A program made the translations under genes and the position numbers. Positions 54,351-63,712 of a stretch of DNA of 64,000 nucleotides are shown in pieces (within the stretch, counting starts at the first letter, position 1; every line of letters starts with the position of its first letter). The notes beneath the pieces were generated by a model. That model made no database searches. It saw only the letters and a program-made list of their open reading frames with translations, and was not told where the DNA came from. Source of the DNA: Duganella alba. GTDB taxonomy: Bacteria > Pseudomonadota > Gammaproteobacteria > Burkholderiales > Burkholderiaceae_D. The DNA is taken from NCBI RefSeq assembly GCF_009674495.1, contig NZ_WKJN01000008.1, positions 1 to 64,000 of the forward strand. Reading direction: 5' to 3'.

Positions 54351-55520
54351 TTATATGGCAGCCAGGCGCCACAGCGAGGTGACTTCGGCGGCGCGGGCGG
54401 CGTGCAGCGGATCGGTGGCGTCGGCGGCGCGCGGATGTGTCGGGCGGACGTCGTGGCGGTCCAGCACTTTCAGGCCGGCGGCGGCGATCCATGCCAGCAG
54501 CTGCTCGCGCGGACGCAGGCCCAGATGCTCGGCCAGGTCCGACAGAATCAGCCAGCCTTCGCCGCCCGGCGTCAAATGCGCGGACAGGCCGGAGAGGAAA
54601 CCGCGCAGCATGCGGCTGTCCGGATCGTAGACCGCGTATTCGATCGGCGAGCTCGGACGCGCGGGCACCCACGGCGGATTACACACCACCAGCGGCGCGC
54701 GGCCTTCCGGGAACAGGTCCGCGGCCAGCAGCTCGACCTTGTCGTCGAGATTCAGCAGCGCCAGGTTTTCGCGGGCGCAGCGCAGCGCGCGCGGGTCCTG
54801 GTCGGTGCCGATCACGCGGGCGATGCCGCGCTTGGCCAGCACCGCTGACAGCACGCCGGTGCCGACGCCGATGTCGAACGCCAGCTTGACGCCCGAAGGC
54901 AGCGGCGCATCCGCCACCATCTGCACATACTCGCCGCGCACTGGCGAGAACACGCCATAATGCGGATGGATGCGCGCGCCCAGCGCCGGAATCTCGACGC
55001 CGGTACGGCGCCATTCGTGCGCACCGATCACGCCGAGCAGCTCGCGCATCGAGGCGATGAACGGTTCTTCGTAGCGGCCGTAGGCTTCGTTGCAGGCCAG
55101 CTTGACTTCCGGCGCGCGGCGCAGCGGGATGCTGTAGTCCTCGTCGAAAGGAATCAGCAGCATGGCCAGCGTGCGGGCGCGTTGCGACTGCGCCTGGCGA
55201 TGCAGGTTGAACGCGTCGGTCGGCGTGGCTGGAATCTTGGCGGGCTTGTTCTTCTTGGCCGGCTTGCCTTTGTGGTCGGCGCGGCGCGCCAGCGCCTGCA
55301 GCAGTTGGCGCGCGTTCTGGAAGTCGCCGCGCCACAGCAGGGCGGTGCCTTCGCAGGCCAGGCGGTAGGCGACATCGGCGTTGGTGCGGTCGTCGGCGAT
55401 GACGACGCGCTTCGGCGGCGGCATGCCGGCTTCGGAGCGCCAGCGCGCCGAGCGTGGTTCGCCGTTTTCCTCCCAGTGGATTTGCTGTGGAATCGGAGCG
55501 GAGGAGGTTTGTTCAGGCAT
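54351..55520 (-). CDS. Class I SAM-dependent methyltransferase, HemK/RsmC-like
   Basis: A 389-residue protein. An N-terminal ~170-residue region is family-specific. The SAM site is LAFDIGVGTGVLSAVLA near residue 215 and the catalytic motif NPPW lies in PLVVCNPPWVPARP near 285. NPPY/W methylates amide or exocyclic nitrogen, as in PrmC/HemK or RsmC. The target (rRNA, glutamine or other) is not clear. Its promoter-proximal start is ATG 55520. Confidence 0.82.
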   Translation of the reverse strand: MPEQTSSAPIPQQIHWEENGEPRSARWRSEAGMPPPKRVVIADDRTNADVAYRLACEGTALLWRGDFQNARQLLQALARRADHKGKPAKKNKPAKIPATPTDAFNLHRQAQSQRARTLAMLLIPFDEDYSIPLRRAPEVKLACNEAYGRYEEPFIASMRELLGVIGAHEWRRTGVEIPALGARIHPHYGVFSPVRGEYVQMVADAPLPSGVKLAFDIGVGTGVLSAVLAKRGIARVIGTDQDPRALRCARENLALLNLDDKVELLAADLFPEGRAPLVVCNPPWVPARPSSPIEYAVYDPDSRMLRGFLSGLSAHLTPGGEGWLILSDLAEHLGLRPREQLLAWIAAAGLKVLDRHDVRPTHPRAADATDPLHAARAAEVTSLWRLAAI

Positions 55521-55606
55521 GTGGGGGCAATCGACAGGAAATAGGACGCGCTGCGCCAGGCGGCGCAGCGGAAAGTGTCGCTATTATACCGGGCGCCGGC
55601 CCGCGC

Positions 55607-56494
55607 TTACGTCGATGCGGTTTGGACGGGCGCCGTGTCGCTTGCCGCAGCGGCTGCGGCATCGCTGGCGGCAGGCGTGGTTGCCGGCGCTTCGATCGTG
55701 GCCGGGGTGTCGGTGGCGCTGGTCGCCGCCTTGGCCTTTTCTGCGGCGGTGGGGGCGTTGTAGGTGTTGACGTCCTTGCTGTCGACCAGGTTGAGCAGGC
55801 GCAGCGACAGGCCGCGCAGCGTGTTGTGGTCGATGCCGTCGTCTGTCTTGCTGTTGCTGTTGCCGTTGGAGCCCAGCGCCGTTTGCAGGTCGCGGCCGAT
55901 CAGCTGGAACAGGTCCGCCAGCGTGCCGGGGAAGTCGATGTTCGGCACCTGCAAGGTCGGCAGCGAGGCGGACGGCTTGTCGCTGCTGGACTGGTCCTGC
56001 GCCGGCTGGCTGGCCGCGTCGCTGCTTTGGCTGGCGGCGGCACTCAGTTCGGCGTTGTATTGGACTTCCACTTCAAAATCGAACTTGCGGCCGTCGGCGG
56101 TGGTGATGGTGCCTTTGCCGATGAAGTGCGAGCTGTCGGTCAGGCTGAAGGCCGCCGCGTCGCTGGTGCCGTTGGCGCCCTGGGTGTGCTGGTAGCCCAC
56201 CGCCAGGCTGGAACTGGCTTCCAGGCTGGCCGAGTCGAAATCGATCGTCGCGCCCTTGGCGGCGTCGCCGAACAGCGCTTGCGTGAAGCTGTTGACGAAA
56301 CTCTGGGCGAAATCCACCGTGGCGTTGCCCATCGAGGCGACGCGGCTTTCCAGGTCCAGCGACTTGGCGGACTGGCTGGCGGCAGGTGACGTGGCTTGCG
56401 TTTTTTGCAGGGCCGAGGTCTGGCTGTCGGTTTTCTGGTTGCCGGTATAGAGCGACGCCGGCGAGCGCGCACCCAGGTTGGAGATGATAGACAT
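55607..56494 (-). CDS. Ser/Ala-rich protein of unknown function
   Basis: A 295-residue protein. It starts MSIISNLGARSPASLYTG with a disordered Ser/Gln/Ala-rich stretch, then a conserved-looking part (RVASMGNATVDFAQSFVNSF, about 50-72, and FDFEVEVQYNAELS near 145), and a long Ala/Thr/Pro tail. No signal peptide. It recalls flagellum-associated helical proteins of the DUF5610 kind, but I am not sure. Single-gene unit on the minus strand. Confidence 0.5.
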   Translation of the reverse strand: MSIISNLGARSPASLYTGNQKTDSQTSALQKTQATSPAASQSAKSLDLESRVASMGNATVDFAQSFVNSFTQALFGDAAKGATIDFDSASLEASSSLAVGYQHTQGANGTSDAAAFSLTDSSHFIGKGTITTADGRKFDFEVEVQYNAELSAAASQSSDAASQPAQDQSSSDKPSASLPTLQVPNIDFPGTLADLFQLIGRDLQTALGSNGNSNSKTDDGIDHNTLRGLSLRLLNLVDSKDVNTYNAPTAAEKAKAATSATDTPATIEAPATTPAASDAAAAAASDTAPVQTAST

Positions 56495-56573
56495 GGTGAA
56501 TTCCGTGTTCGATATAACTTCTACAACTCTTTAACGGTATTCTGGATGAATACTTGAGGGTGCGGCGCGCAAT

Positions 56574-56783
56574 TTAGTGGTGGTGGGTCCAGCCTTCCGG
56601 CGCGGCCAGGTAGGAAGCCACAGCGTCTTTCTGGCCGATGGCGTGGTGTTTCACTTCGCCGCAGGCGCAAATGCCCAGGTAAGGCTGAATGTGCGAGCAG
56701 GCCGAGACCTTTTGCAGGCGGGCTTGCACGGCCTTGGCGCATTTGACGCATTTGAAAGTGAGGGTGCGTGGTGCTTTTAACAT
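56574..56783 (-). CDS. Small zinc-ribbon-like protein
   Basis: A 69-residue protein. FKCVKCAKAV and GICACGEV give two Cys pairs (CxxC and CxC) that could hold one zinc; the tail ends WTHHH. It may be a nucleic-acid-binding or chaperone-like zinc finger. Function unknown; its neighbours on both sides are minus-strand single genes. Confidence 0.5.
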   Translation of the reverse strand: MLKAPRTLTFKCVKCAKAVQARLQKVSACSHIQPYLGICACGEVKHHAIGQKDAVASYLAAPEGWTHHH

Positions 56784-56826
56784 GATTGCTCGATGACTTG
56801 AAAAGGCGAAGGCGGGATTTTATCAC

Positions 56827-57309
56827 TCACGCATACACATTCACCGAGGACGTTGCGGCCGGCGCTACGCCATAGGCGTTGTCGGTTTTCTGCTTCGCCA
56901 GCTCGGCGCGGGCCTGGCTTTCCATCTGCTGCGCCTGGGCCGCCACCGCGCGGTCGGCGTCCGACGGTGCGGCTGGCGCCAGCGCCGCAGCCTGGATGGT
57001 GCGGGCGCGTTCGATGGTTTCTTCCGGCGTGGCGCCGGGCGAGGTGTCGATATTGACCTCGCCGCCGATGGCGTAATTGACGCCGTTCGGGCCGCGCTCA
57101 TAGGTGAAGGAGGCGCCGGAGGTGGCCAGTCCGCCCGCCGCCGCCATGTGGGCCGCCTCGTGCTGGCGCACTTCGAGGTCGCGCGATTTGAGCTTGTCGA
57201 GTACCGCCAGCGCTTCGGGCGAGAGCTGGGTCGACGCCGTGGCTGCAGGCGGCGCAGCGCGCGTCGCCGGGCTGATGGCGTAACTGGAGGTGATGGCGCC
57301 GATATTCAT
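56827..57309 (-). CDS. Putative metalloprotease-related (SprA-like) family protein
   Basis: A 160-residue protein. The conserved centre reads KSRDLEVRQHEAAHMAAAGG, with HEAAH resembling an HExxH zinc motif, then SFTYERGPNGVNYAIGGEV and VNIDTSP. This pattern occurs in SprA-related, putative metalloprotease proteins. The ends are Ala-rich and low in complexity. No signal peptide is seen. Proteolysis is not proven for the family. Confidence 0.72.
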   Translation of the reverse strand: MNIGAITSSYAISPATRAAPPAATASTQLSPEALAVLDKLKSRDLEVRQHEAAHMAAAGGLATSGASFTYERGPNGVNYAIGGEVNIDTSPGATPEETIERARTIQAAALAPAAPSDADRAVAAQAQQMESQARAELAKQKTDNAYGVAPAATSSVNVYA

Positions 57310-57373
57310 GGGATGACAGGCCGCTGCCGTACATGTCCCTGAATGATAGCAAAAAAACAGCGCCGGGTCGTCG

Positions 57374-58519
57374 CTATCGGGCCACAGTGGCCACCACGGT
57401 GTGCAGCAGGCGATTGACCTTGGCGCCCATTTCGTCGGAACCGTAGTCGCCGGCGGTGACCACCAGCGTCATGTCCAGCTCCGGCACGATGAAGATGCGC
57501 TGCCCGCCGTTGCCGAAGGCGGCGTTCCAGGCCACGCGATGGTCCTTCCACGCCGCCGTGCCGGCCCACCACTGGTAGCCGTAGTGGATTTCGTCCGGCT
57601 GATCGCCGGGACTTTTGAAGCCGACGCTCAGGCGCGGCGTCAGCGAGGCGTCGATCCAGTCTTCCGCCACCACCTGGCGGCCGTTCCAGCGGCCGTGGTT
57701 CAGCATCAGCCGTCCCAGCTTGGCCATGTCGCGCGGCCGCAGGCGCAGGCCGGCGAACGAGGCGGGGCGGCCGCGCAGATCGGTCACCCATTGCCATTGC
57801 GTGATGCCGAGCGGCGCGAACAACTCGGTATTGGCCACGTCCAGCCACGGTTTGCCGGCGACGCGGCTGACGATGTCGGCCAGGATCAGGGTGCCGCCGC
57901 CGTTGTAGTTCCACACCGCGCCGGGCGCCGCTTCGATCGGGCGTCCCAGCACGTAGCGCACCGGATCGGATTTCCAGAACAGCCGCATCTCGTTGTTGGG
58001 CTGCGCGCCTTCGTCCCACTTCCAGCCGCCGCTCATGGTCAGCAGGTGTTCGAGGTTGATGGCGTCCAGCGCCGGCGAGCGCAGGTCCTTGTGTTCCGGG
58101 TAGTAGTCCAGCACCGGCGTGGCGAGGCTGGCGATTTTGCCCTGCTGTTTCTCGATGCCGACCAGCAGATCGATGACGCTCTTGCCGATGGAACGGGCGT
58201 CGTGCAGCGTGTCGGGGCCGAAGTCGATGGTCGGCGCGAACGGCGGCCACACGCCCAGTCCGCGCGCGATCGATTTGTCCTTGCCGCTGCGGTACATCTC
58301 CGCCACCAGCTTGCCGTGGCGTTCGATAATGATGCTGTGGATGTTGTCCTTGCCCCGGGCGATGGCGGTCAGCGTCATGCAAAGCGTGGTGGAATTGAAG
58401 CCGCTGGCTTCGGGCGTGCTCAGCTCCCAGCCGTCGGTCTGCACGGTGGGCAGGGCGCAGGAAGCAGCGCTGACCGACAAGGGAAACAGCAGGCAAAGGC
58501 CGAGACGCAAGGCACGCAT
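57374..58519 (-). CDS. Beta-lactamase-fold serine hydrolase
   Basis: A 381-residue exported enzyme of the class C beta-lactamase/esterase family. A signal peptide (ALRLGLCLLFPLSVSAAS) leads. The SxxK motif is DARSIGKSVIDLLVG near residue 110 and the Tyr motif is WNYNGGGTLILA near 205. Real substrate unknown; esterase or peptidase activity is more usual than lactamase for this subgroup. It lies 7 bp after sbcC, probably transcribed with it. Confidence 0.85.
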   Translation of the reverse strand: MRALRLGLCLLFPLSVSAASCALPTVQTDGWELSTPEASGFNSTTLCMTLTAIARGKDNIHSIIIERHGKLVAEMYRSGKDKSIARGLGVWPPFAPTIDFGPDTLHDARSIGKSVIDLLVGIEKQQGKIASLATPVLDYYPEHKDLRSPALDAINLEHLLTMSGGWKWDEGAQPNNEMRLFWKSDPVRYVLGRPIEAAPGAVWNYNGGGTLILADIVSRVAGKPWLDVANTELFAPLGITQWQWVTDLRGRPASFAGLRLRPRDMAKLGRLMLNHGRWNGRQVVAEDWIDASLTPRLSVGFKSPGDQPDEIHYGYQWWAGTAAWKDHRVAWNAAFGNGGQRIFIVPELDMTLVVTAGDYGSDEMGAKVNRLLHTVVATVAR

Positions 58520-58526
58520 GGCGTTC

Positions 58527-61500
58527 CTATTGAACGGTGATGGCGCTGCGGCCGCCGGCGGATGGCTGGACCAGGATCTTGGCAGAGATGCGCTCGGTCA
58601 TTTCCTGCACGTGGGAGATGACGCCGACTTTGCGGCCCATCGCTTGCAGGCCGTCCAATGCGTCCATGGCCACGCGCAGGGTGTCGGCATCCAGGCTGCC
58701 GAAGCCTTCGTCGATGAACAGCGATTCGACGCGCACGCGGTTGGAGGACAGCGACGCCAGTCCCAGCGCCAGCGCCAGCGAGACCAGGAACGATTCGCCG
58801 CCGGACAGCGAGTGCACCGAGCGCATTTCGCCGCCCATGTCCTGGTCGCGTACCAGGAGAGCCAGGGATGGGTTGGCGTTGTTCTGGATACGCTCCAGCT
58901 GATAGCGGCGCGACAGGTGGTTCAGGTGCGCGTTGGCGTAGCCCAGCAGGACGTCCAGCGTGAATTGCTGGGCGTAGTTGCGGAAGCGTTTGCCGTCGGC
59001 GGAGCCGATCAGGTCATCCATGCGCGCCCAGCGCTGGGTGATGGTTTCCTGCGCTTCGATTTCGGCCAGCATGGATTGCGAGCGGTGGCGCTTGTCGTCG
59101 TCCTGCGCCAGCGCGAGTTGCAGGGCGGTGGCGTGGTCGTTGGCGGTTTTGCGTTCGGCCAGCAGGGCGTTGAGCGCGGCGCTGACGGCATCGATGGGCG
59201 ATTCTGCCGACGCCGGCGGCTCGCCGGTTGCTGCGGTGTCTTGCGGTGCGTCGTCGGCCCACAGGTCGGCGGTCGCTGGCGCGGCATTGTCGGCGTGGCT
59301 GGTCTCGGCGTCGGCTGGCCGAGGTGCGGCGGGGATGCGTGACGGCGGCGCGGTCAGCTGGTGCTGTGCGCGCTGGCGCTGGCGTTCCTGCAGCACGGTG
59401 TTGGCCTGGTCGACGGCGCGGGCCAGCGCTTGCAGTGCGGCGCGTTCGGCGTCGATGTCGTCGAGACTGAGCGCCAGCAGTTCGCGCAATTGCGCCAGGT
59501 CTTGCAGGCCGGCGTCGGGCTGGCGCTGCTGGAAGGCGGTCAGCCAGTCGGCCAGGCGCGCGGCGGCGGCCGTGGCGGATGCCTGCAACGTTGCCAGGCG
59601 GTGGTTGGCCTGCGCGAGCGCTTCATCGCAGCGTGTTTTGGCCTGTGTGGCCTGCTGCGCGGCGGCCTGGCTGGCGGCGTAGCGGGCCTTGGCGGCGTCG
59701 ATGGCGGCTTGCAGCGCGGTTTCCACGTCGCGGATTTCCCTGCCGCCCCACATGGCCATGCGCTGTTCCTGATTGGCCTTCAACGCCGTATCGGCGGCAG
59801 TGAAGGCATCGCGGGCGGCGAGGGCGTCGTGGCCGGTGCGGGCCAGCGTTTCGTTCAGCGTTTTCAGCTCGGCTTCGAAGGCCGCGAGGGAGGCGGCGCG
59901 TTCGTCATAAGCGGCGCGCTGCGCCAGCCATTGCTTGCTTTCGGATTGGCGCGCTTCGTAGAACCGCGCCGGACCGGACTTCCAGTCTTCCTTCCACTCC
60001 TCGCTCGGAATGTCGCCGCCGCTGAAGGCCGCATCCAGATCGGACAGAAGGGCGCTCAGTGCCAGCGCCACTTCGATGCGCTGGTCTTCCAGCGCCTTGT
60101 ATTCGGTGTTCGATTGCGCCAGCGCGGTCTTGGCGGCGGCAGCCACGGTTTGCAGGCGCGTGTGCTCGGCGGCGGCGCGTTCGTAGGCGGTTTGCGCCTG
60201 ATCGCGGGCGATGCGTGCCGCGTGCACTTCGCGCTCCTGCTGCTCGACGGCTTGCAGTCCCTTGTAGGCTTCGCCCAGCTGCGCGGTGAGCCATGCGGTG
60301 CGCTCGGCCTCCGCCGGCAGCGCCTTGACGTTGACGATGGCGTGCGCGGACCACGCGGCGGCCACGCGTTCCATCGCCTGCTGCACCGAGCGCTGCTCGG
60401 CGGCCAGCACGTTCAACTGGTCGGCGCTGGCTTGCGCGGTGGCGCGTTGAGCGGCTTGCTGGTTGACGTTGGCTTCCATCTGCTGGCGGCTACGCGCCAC
60501 ATCGCCTTGCAGCTCGCGCAGCATGGTTTGCAGGCTGTCGTCGTTGTGTCGGTAAGGATGATCCTTGGCGCCGCAGACCGGGCAGGGCGTGTCGTCTTCC
60601 AGCGTCTGGCGCAGCGATTCGACGCTGGCGGCGGTGGCGGCTTCCGCCAGCTTGAGCGAGCGTTCGGCCTGCGCGAAGGTTGCCAGGATGGCGATGCCTT
60701 CCTGCTGCGCGGCGGTCAGTTGCGCTTCGGCGGCCTTCATGGCCTGGCGCAGCTGGACCGATTGCGCCTCGATCTGGGCGTTGCGTGTCTGGCGCGACTC
60801 CAGGTCCAGCCAGATTTTCTCCGCGCCGGCCAGCAGGTCGCGGTGCTGTTCCCAACTGGTGCGCGATGCCTGCAACTGTTCGATCGAGTAGGCGGCGAGG
60901 TTCTGCGCGGCCTGCTGGCGCTGGAGGTCCAGCGATTGCAGCGCTTCGACGGCGCCGGCCAGCTTGGTGCTGGCGTCGGCTTCCTCGTCGCGGTGCATCT
61001 GCGCGTTGCGCTGCACGCGCGACAGACCGGCGTGCAGGCGTTCGGCAATCGCCGCCTGCTGGCCGGCCTGGACGAACAGCACGTCCCAGCGTTCCCATTG
61101 CTGCGCCAGCGCTTTCCAGTGCTTGTGCTGCTCCAGCCACGTGACGCCGGCCTGCTGCTGTGCGGCCAGGCGCGCATGCTCGCTTTGGCGCGATTGCAGC
61201 GCGGCCTTGGCGGCGGCGTCGGCATGGTCGGCTTTTTCGCAGGCCGCCGCAGCCTGGCGCCAGGCCGGCAGCATCGCTTCGATACGGGCGTCCAGCGCCT
61301 TGGCCTGGTCCAGTTGCGGCGCCGCCGCGCGCTGTGCTGCCTCGGCTTCCTGCTGGCCGGTGGCGACTTGCTGTTGCGCCGCGTTGGCCTGTTCCAGCGC
61401 CAGCGCGGCCTGCTGCGCATGCTGCGTGCTGGCGACGATGGCTTCCTGCGTGGCGGCGATGTCGGCGTCGATGCGGCGGATGTCTTCCGCCAACGGGCGG

Positions 61501-62423
61501 GCCTGCTGCACCGCGTCGATGCGCGCCAGGGCGGCGTGGCGCGGCGCGGCTTCTTCCAGCGCCGCCAGCGCGGTGACGCTGGCCTGCTGTGCGGCCTGTT
61601 CTTCCTGGGCCAGTCGCTCGGCTTGCTGATGCCAGCGCAGTTCCTGTTCCAGTTCCGCTTTCTGCTGGTCCAGCGCTTGCAGGGCGGTGCCGGCGTCGGT
61701 GCTCCTGGACGTCAGGTCCGCGCGCTCGTCGGTGCTCAACGGCTTCTGGTCGGCCAGGCGCAGATTCAGTTTTTGCAGCGCCGCCTGTTCCAGCTTGTTG
61801 CGCTCAAAGGCGCGGATCGAGATTTCAGAGTAGACGGTGCTGCCGGTCAGCGTTTCCAGCAGCTCGCCACGCTCGTTGTCCTCGGCTTTCAGGAAGGCCG
61901 AGAACTCGTTCTGCGCCAGCAGCACGGCGCGTGTGAACTGTTCGAACGACAGGCCGATGCGCTTCTCGATTTCCGCCTTGACCTCGGTCTTGGTACCGCC
62001 GATGGCCTGCAAGGCCGGCAGCAGATGCAGCGACATGGTGGTCGGCTGCAGGGCGCCTTCGGCCTTGGTGCGGGCGCGGCGCACGTTCCAGCGCGCGCGG
62101 TAGGAGGCGCCGTCGCTGCCGACGAAGTCCACTTCCGCATAGCCTTCCGCCGTGCCACGACGCAGCAGGTTGCGCGGATCCTGCGTGGAGACGGTCTCGT
62201 TGCCGACGTCGGCCAGGTAATTGCGGCCTACCACGCGCAACAGGCGCGGCGTGGCGTCGTACAGGGCCAGGCACAGCGCGTCCAGCAAGGTGCTCTTGCC
62301 GGCGCCGGTCGGGCCGCTGATGGCGAACAGACCGGTGGAGGCCAATGGCTCGGCCTCGAAATTGACGCTGAATTCGTCGGCCAGCGAAGCCAGGTTCTTG
62401 CCGCTGATTTTCAGGATTCTCAT
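58527..62423 (-). CDS. sbcC: SbcC, SMC-like subunit of the SbcCD nuclease
   Basis: A 1298-residue ATPase. Walker A is FAISGPTGAGKSTLLDAL near residue 38. Long coiled coils flank the zinc hook CPVCGAKDHPY near 613. The signature SLSGGESFLVSLALALGLAS and Walker B SLFIDEGFGSLD close the other half. With SbcD it opens and trims DNA hairpins and protein-blocked ends. ATG 62423 overlaps sbcD by 4 bp, so the two are translationally coupled. The protein is longer than the ~1050 residues of E. coli SbcC. Confidence 0.96.
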   Translation of the reverse strand: MRILKISGKNLASLADEFSVNFEAEPLASTGLFAISGPTGAGKSTLLDALCLALYDATPRLLRVVGRNYLADVGNETVSTQDPRNLLRRGTAEGYAEVDFVGSDGASYRARWNVRRARTKAEGALQPTTMSLHLLPALQAIGGTKTEVKAEIEKRIGLSFEQFTRAVLLAQNEFSAFLKAEDNERGELLETLTGSTVYSEISIRAFERNKLEQAALQKLNLRLADQKPLSTDERADLTSRSTDAGTALQALDQQKAELEQELRWHQQAERLAQEEQAAQQASVTALAALEEAAPRHAALARIDAVQQARPLAEDIRRIDADIAATQEAIVASTQHAQQAALALEQANAAQQQVATGQQEAEAAQRAAAPQLDQAKALDARIEAMLPAWRQAAAACEKADHADAAAKAALQSRQSEHARLAAQQQAGVTWLEQHKHWKALAQQWERWDVLFVQAGQQAAIAERLHAGLSRVQRNAQMHRDEEADASTKLAGAVEALQSLDLQRQQAAQNLAAYSIEQLQASRTSWEQHRDLLAGAEKIWLDLESRQTRNAQIEAQSVQLRQAMKAAEAQLTAAQQEGIAILATFAQAERSLKLAEAATAASVESLRQTLEDDTPCPVCGAKDHPYRHNDDSLQTMLRELQGDVARSRQQMEANVNQQAAQRATAQASADQLNVLAAEQRSVQQAMERVAAAWSAHAIVNVKALPAEAERTAWLTAQLGEAYKGLQAVEQQEREVHAARIARDQAQTAYERAAAEHTRLQTVAAAAKTALAQSNTEYKALEDQRIEVALALSALLSDLDAAFSGGDIPSEEWKEDWKSGPARFYEARQSESKQWLAQRAAYDERAASLAAFEAELKTLNETLARTGHDALAARDAFTAADTALKANQEQRMAMWGGREIRDVETALQAAIDAAKARYAASQAAAQQATQAKTRCDEALAQANHRLATLQASATAAAARLADWLTAFQQRQPDAGLQDLAQLRELLALSLDDIDAERAALQALARAVDQANTVLQERQRQRAQHQLTAPPSRIPAAPRPADAETSHADNAAPATADLWADDAPQDTAATGEPPASAESPIDAVSAALNALLAERKTANDHATALQLALAQDDDKRHRSQSMLAEIEAQETITQRWARMDDLIGSADGKRFRNYAQQFTLDVLLGYANAHLNHLSRRYQLERIQNNANPSLALLVRDQDMGGEMRSVHSLSGGESFLVSLALALGLASLSSNRVRVESLFIDEGFGSLDADTLRVAMDALDGLQAMGRKVGVISHVQEMTERISAKILVQPSAGGRSAITVQ

Positions 62424-63646
62424 GGCAGCATCAACTCCGCAAACGCGCTCAGTTGATCGGCCGGCGCCTCGTTGCCGAAGCGCTGCGCATAGAGCTGCCG
62501 GAAGATGTCGTCGGGTTTCAGCTTTTCCAGCTGGTCCAGCGTCATCACTTCCTTGTCGATGGACGAGGCGCGGGCGGCGGTCGAGGTTTCGATTTTCGCC
62601 AGCCGTACCGGCTTGCCGTCCAGTGCCGCCTCGATGCGCGCGCGCAGGCCGGGTTCCGGCTGCTCCAGCAGCACGCGTACTTCCAGATACGGCTGCTGCT
62701 CGGGCGGCGCATCCGGCGGCGCCAGCTCGGCCAGTTCTTCCAGCACCTGCGTCAGCGGCGCAGGCCTGGACGGCACGCGCAGCAGCTCCACCGCGCGCGG
62801 CACCGGCACCGGCGCGATCTCGCGCACTGCGGCGCCTTCGAGGTCGATGCGCAGGATCTGGTGCGCGTAATTGACCTCGGCGAAGGACAGCGGCAGCGGG
62901 CTGCCGGAGTAGCGGATATGTTCCTGCTTGCCGACGTTCTGCGCCAGATGCAAATGCCCCAGCGCCGCGTAGGCGATGGCCGGATCGAATATCCCGGCCG
63001 GCAGCATTTCCGTGCCGCCGATGACGATGCGGCGCTCGGAGTCGTTGGACATCTGGCCGTCCACCATGTGGCAGTGGCCCATGGCGATGATGGCCTGGCC
63101 GTCCTGGCGCTTGCTCTGCGCCAGTTCGAAGGCCTGCCGGTAGAGCAGGGCGATGCCGGCCAGGTAGGGATCGGCGCCTTCGGGCAATTCGCCGCGCGGC
63201 ACGTCTCCGGGAGGCAGGAACGGCACCGCCAGGCACCACGCCTCGACCGCGCCGCTGCGGCCGGTCAGCGGCAGCACCAGCGATTCGATGTCGATCTCGC
63301 CGTCGGCATTGCGCTGCACGGCGCCGATCACGCGCGTGCCGTGCGCTTCCAGCAGCGGACCTGGCGCATCGAGCCTGCCCGGCGAATCGTGGTTGCCGGC
63401 GATGACGATCAGGTTCAGGTGCGGCGCGCGTTCCCTGGCCTGTCGCAGGAAGCGGTACAGCTGCTTCTGCGTCGCGGACGACGGGTTGGCGTTATCGTAG
63501 ACATCACCGGCGATCAGCAGCACGTCGGCCTGTTCGGCGACGATGGCGTCCAGAAGCCAGTCGAGGAAGCGCTGGTGTTCGTAATGACGCTCGAAATTAT
63601 GCAGGGATTGGCCGAGATGCCAGTCGGAGGTGTGCAGCAGACGCAT
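62420..63646 (-). CDS. sbcD: SbcD, nuclease subunit of SbcCD
   Basis: A 408-residue Mre11-like nuclease. Metal-binding motifs are intact: MRLLHTSDWHLG at the start, LIAGDVYDN, VIAGNHDSPGR and MGHCHMVDG, then ALGHLHLAQ. ATG 63646 gives the standard start. It is 66 bp downstream of the GGDEF gene and co-translated with sbcC. Confidence 0.96.
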   Translation of the reverse strand: MRLLHTSDWHLGQSLHNFERHYEHQRFLDWLLDAIVAEQADVLLIAGDVYDNANPSSATQKQLYRFLRQARERAPHLNLIVIAGNHDSPGRLDAPGPLLEAHGTRVIGAVQRNADGEIDIESLVLPLTGRSGAVEAWCLAVPFLPPGDVPRGELPEGADPYLAGIALLYRQAFELAQSKRQDGQAIIAMGHCHMVDGQMSNDSERRIVIGGTEMLPAGIFDPAIAYAALGHLHLAQNVGKQEHIRYSGSPLPLSFAEVNYAHQILRIDLEGAAVREIAPVPVPRAVELLRVPSRPAPLTQVLEELAELAPPDAPPEQQPYLEVRVLLEQPEPGLRARIEAALDGKPVRLAKIETSTAARASSIDKEVMTLDQLEKLKPDDIFRQLYAQRFGNEAPADQLSAFAELMLP

Positions 63647-63712
63647 GAAAAAATGTGATGAAACAGCCGGAAAGCGCTCAATATAGCGCAAGCCGGCCGC
63701 ACCCGGTTTGAT

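Noticed and set aside
58527..63239. A single 1570-residue protein covering sbcC and part of sbcD.
   Set aside because: The extra N-terminus is an out-of-frame reading of sbcD. SbcC begins at ATG 62423 with MRILKISGKNLASL.
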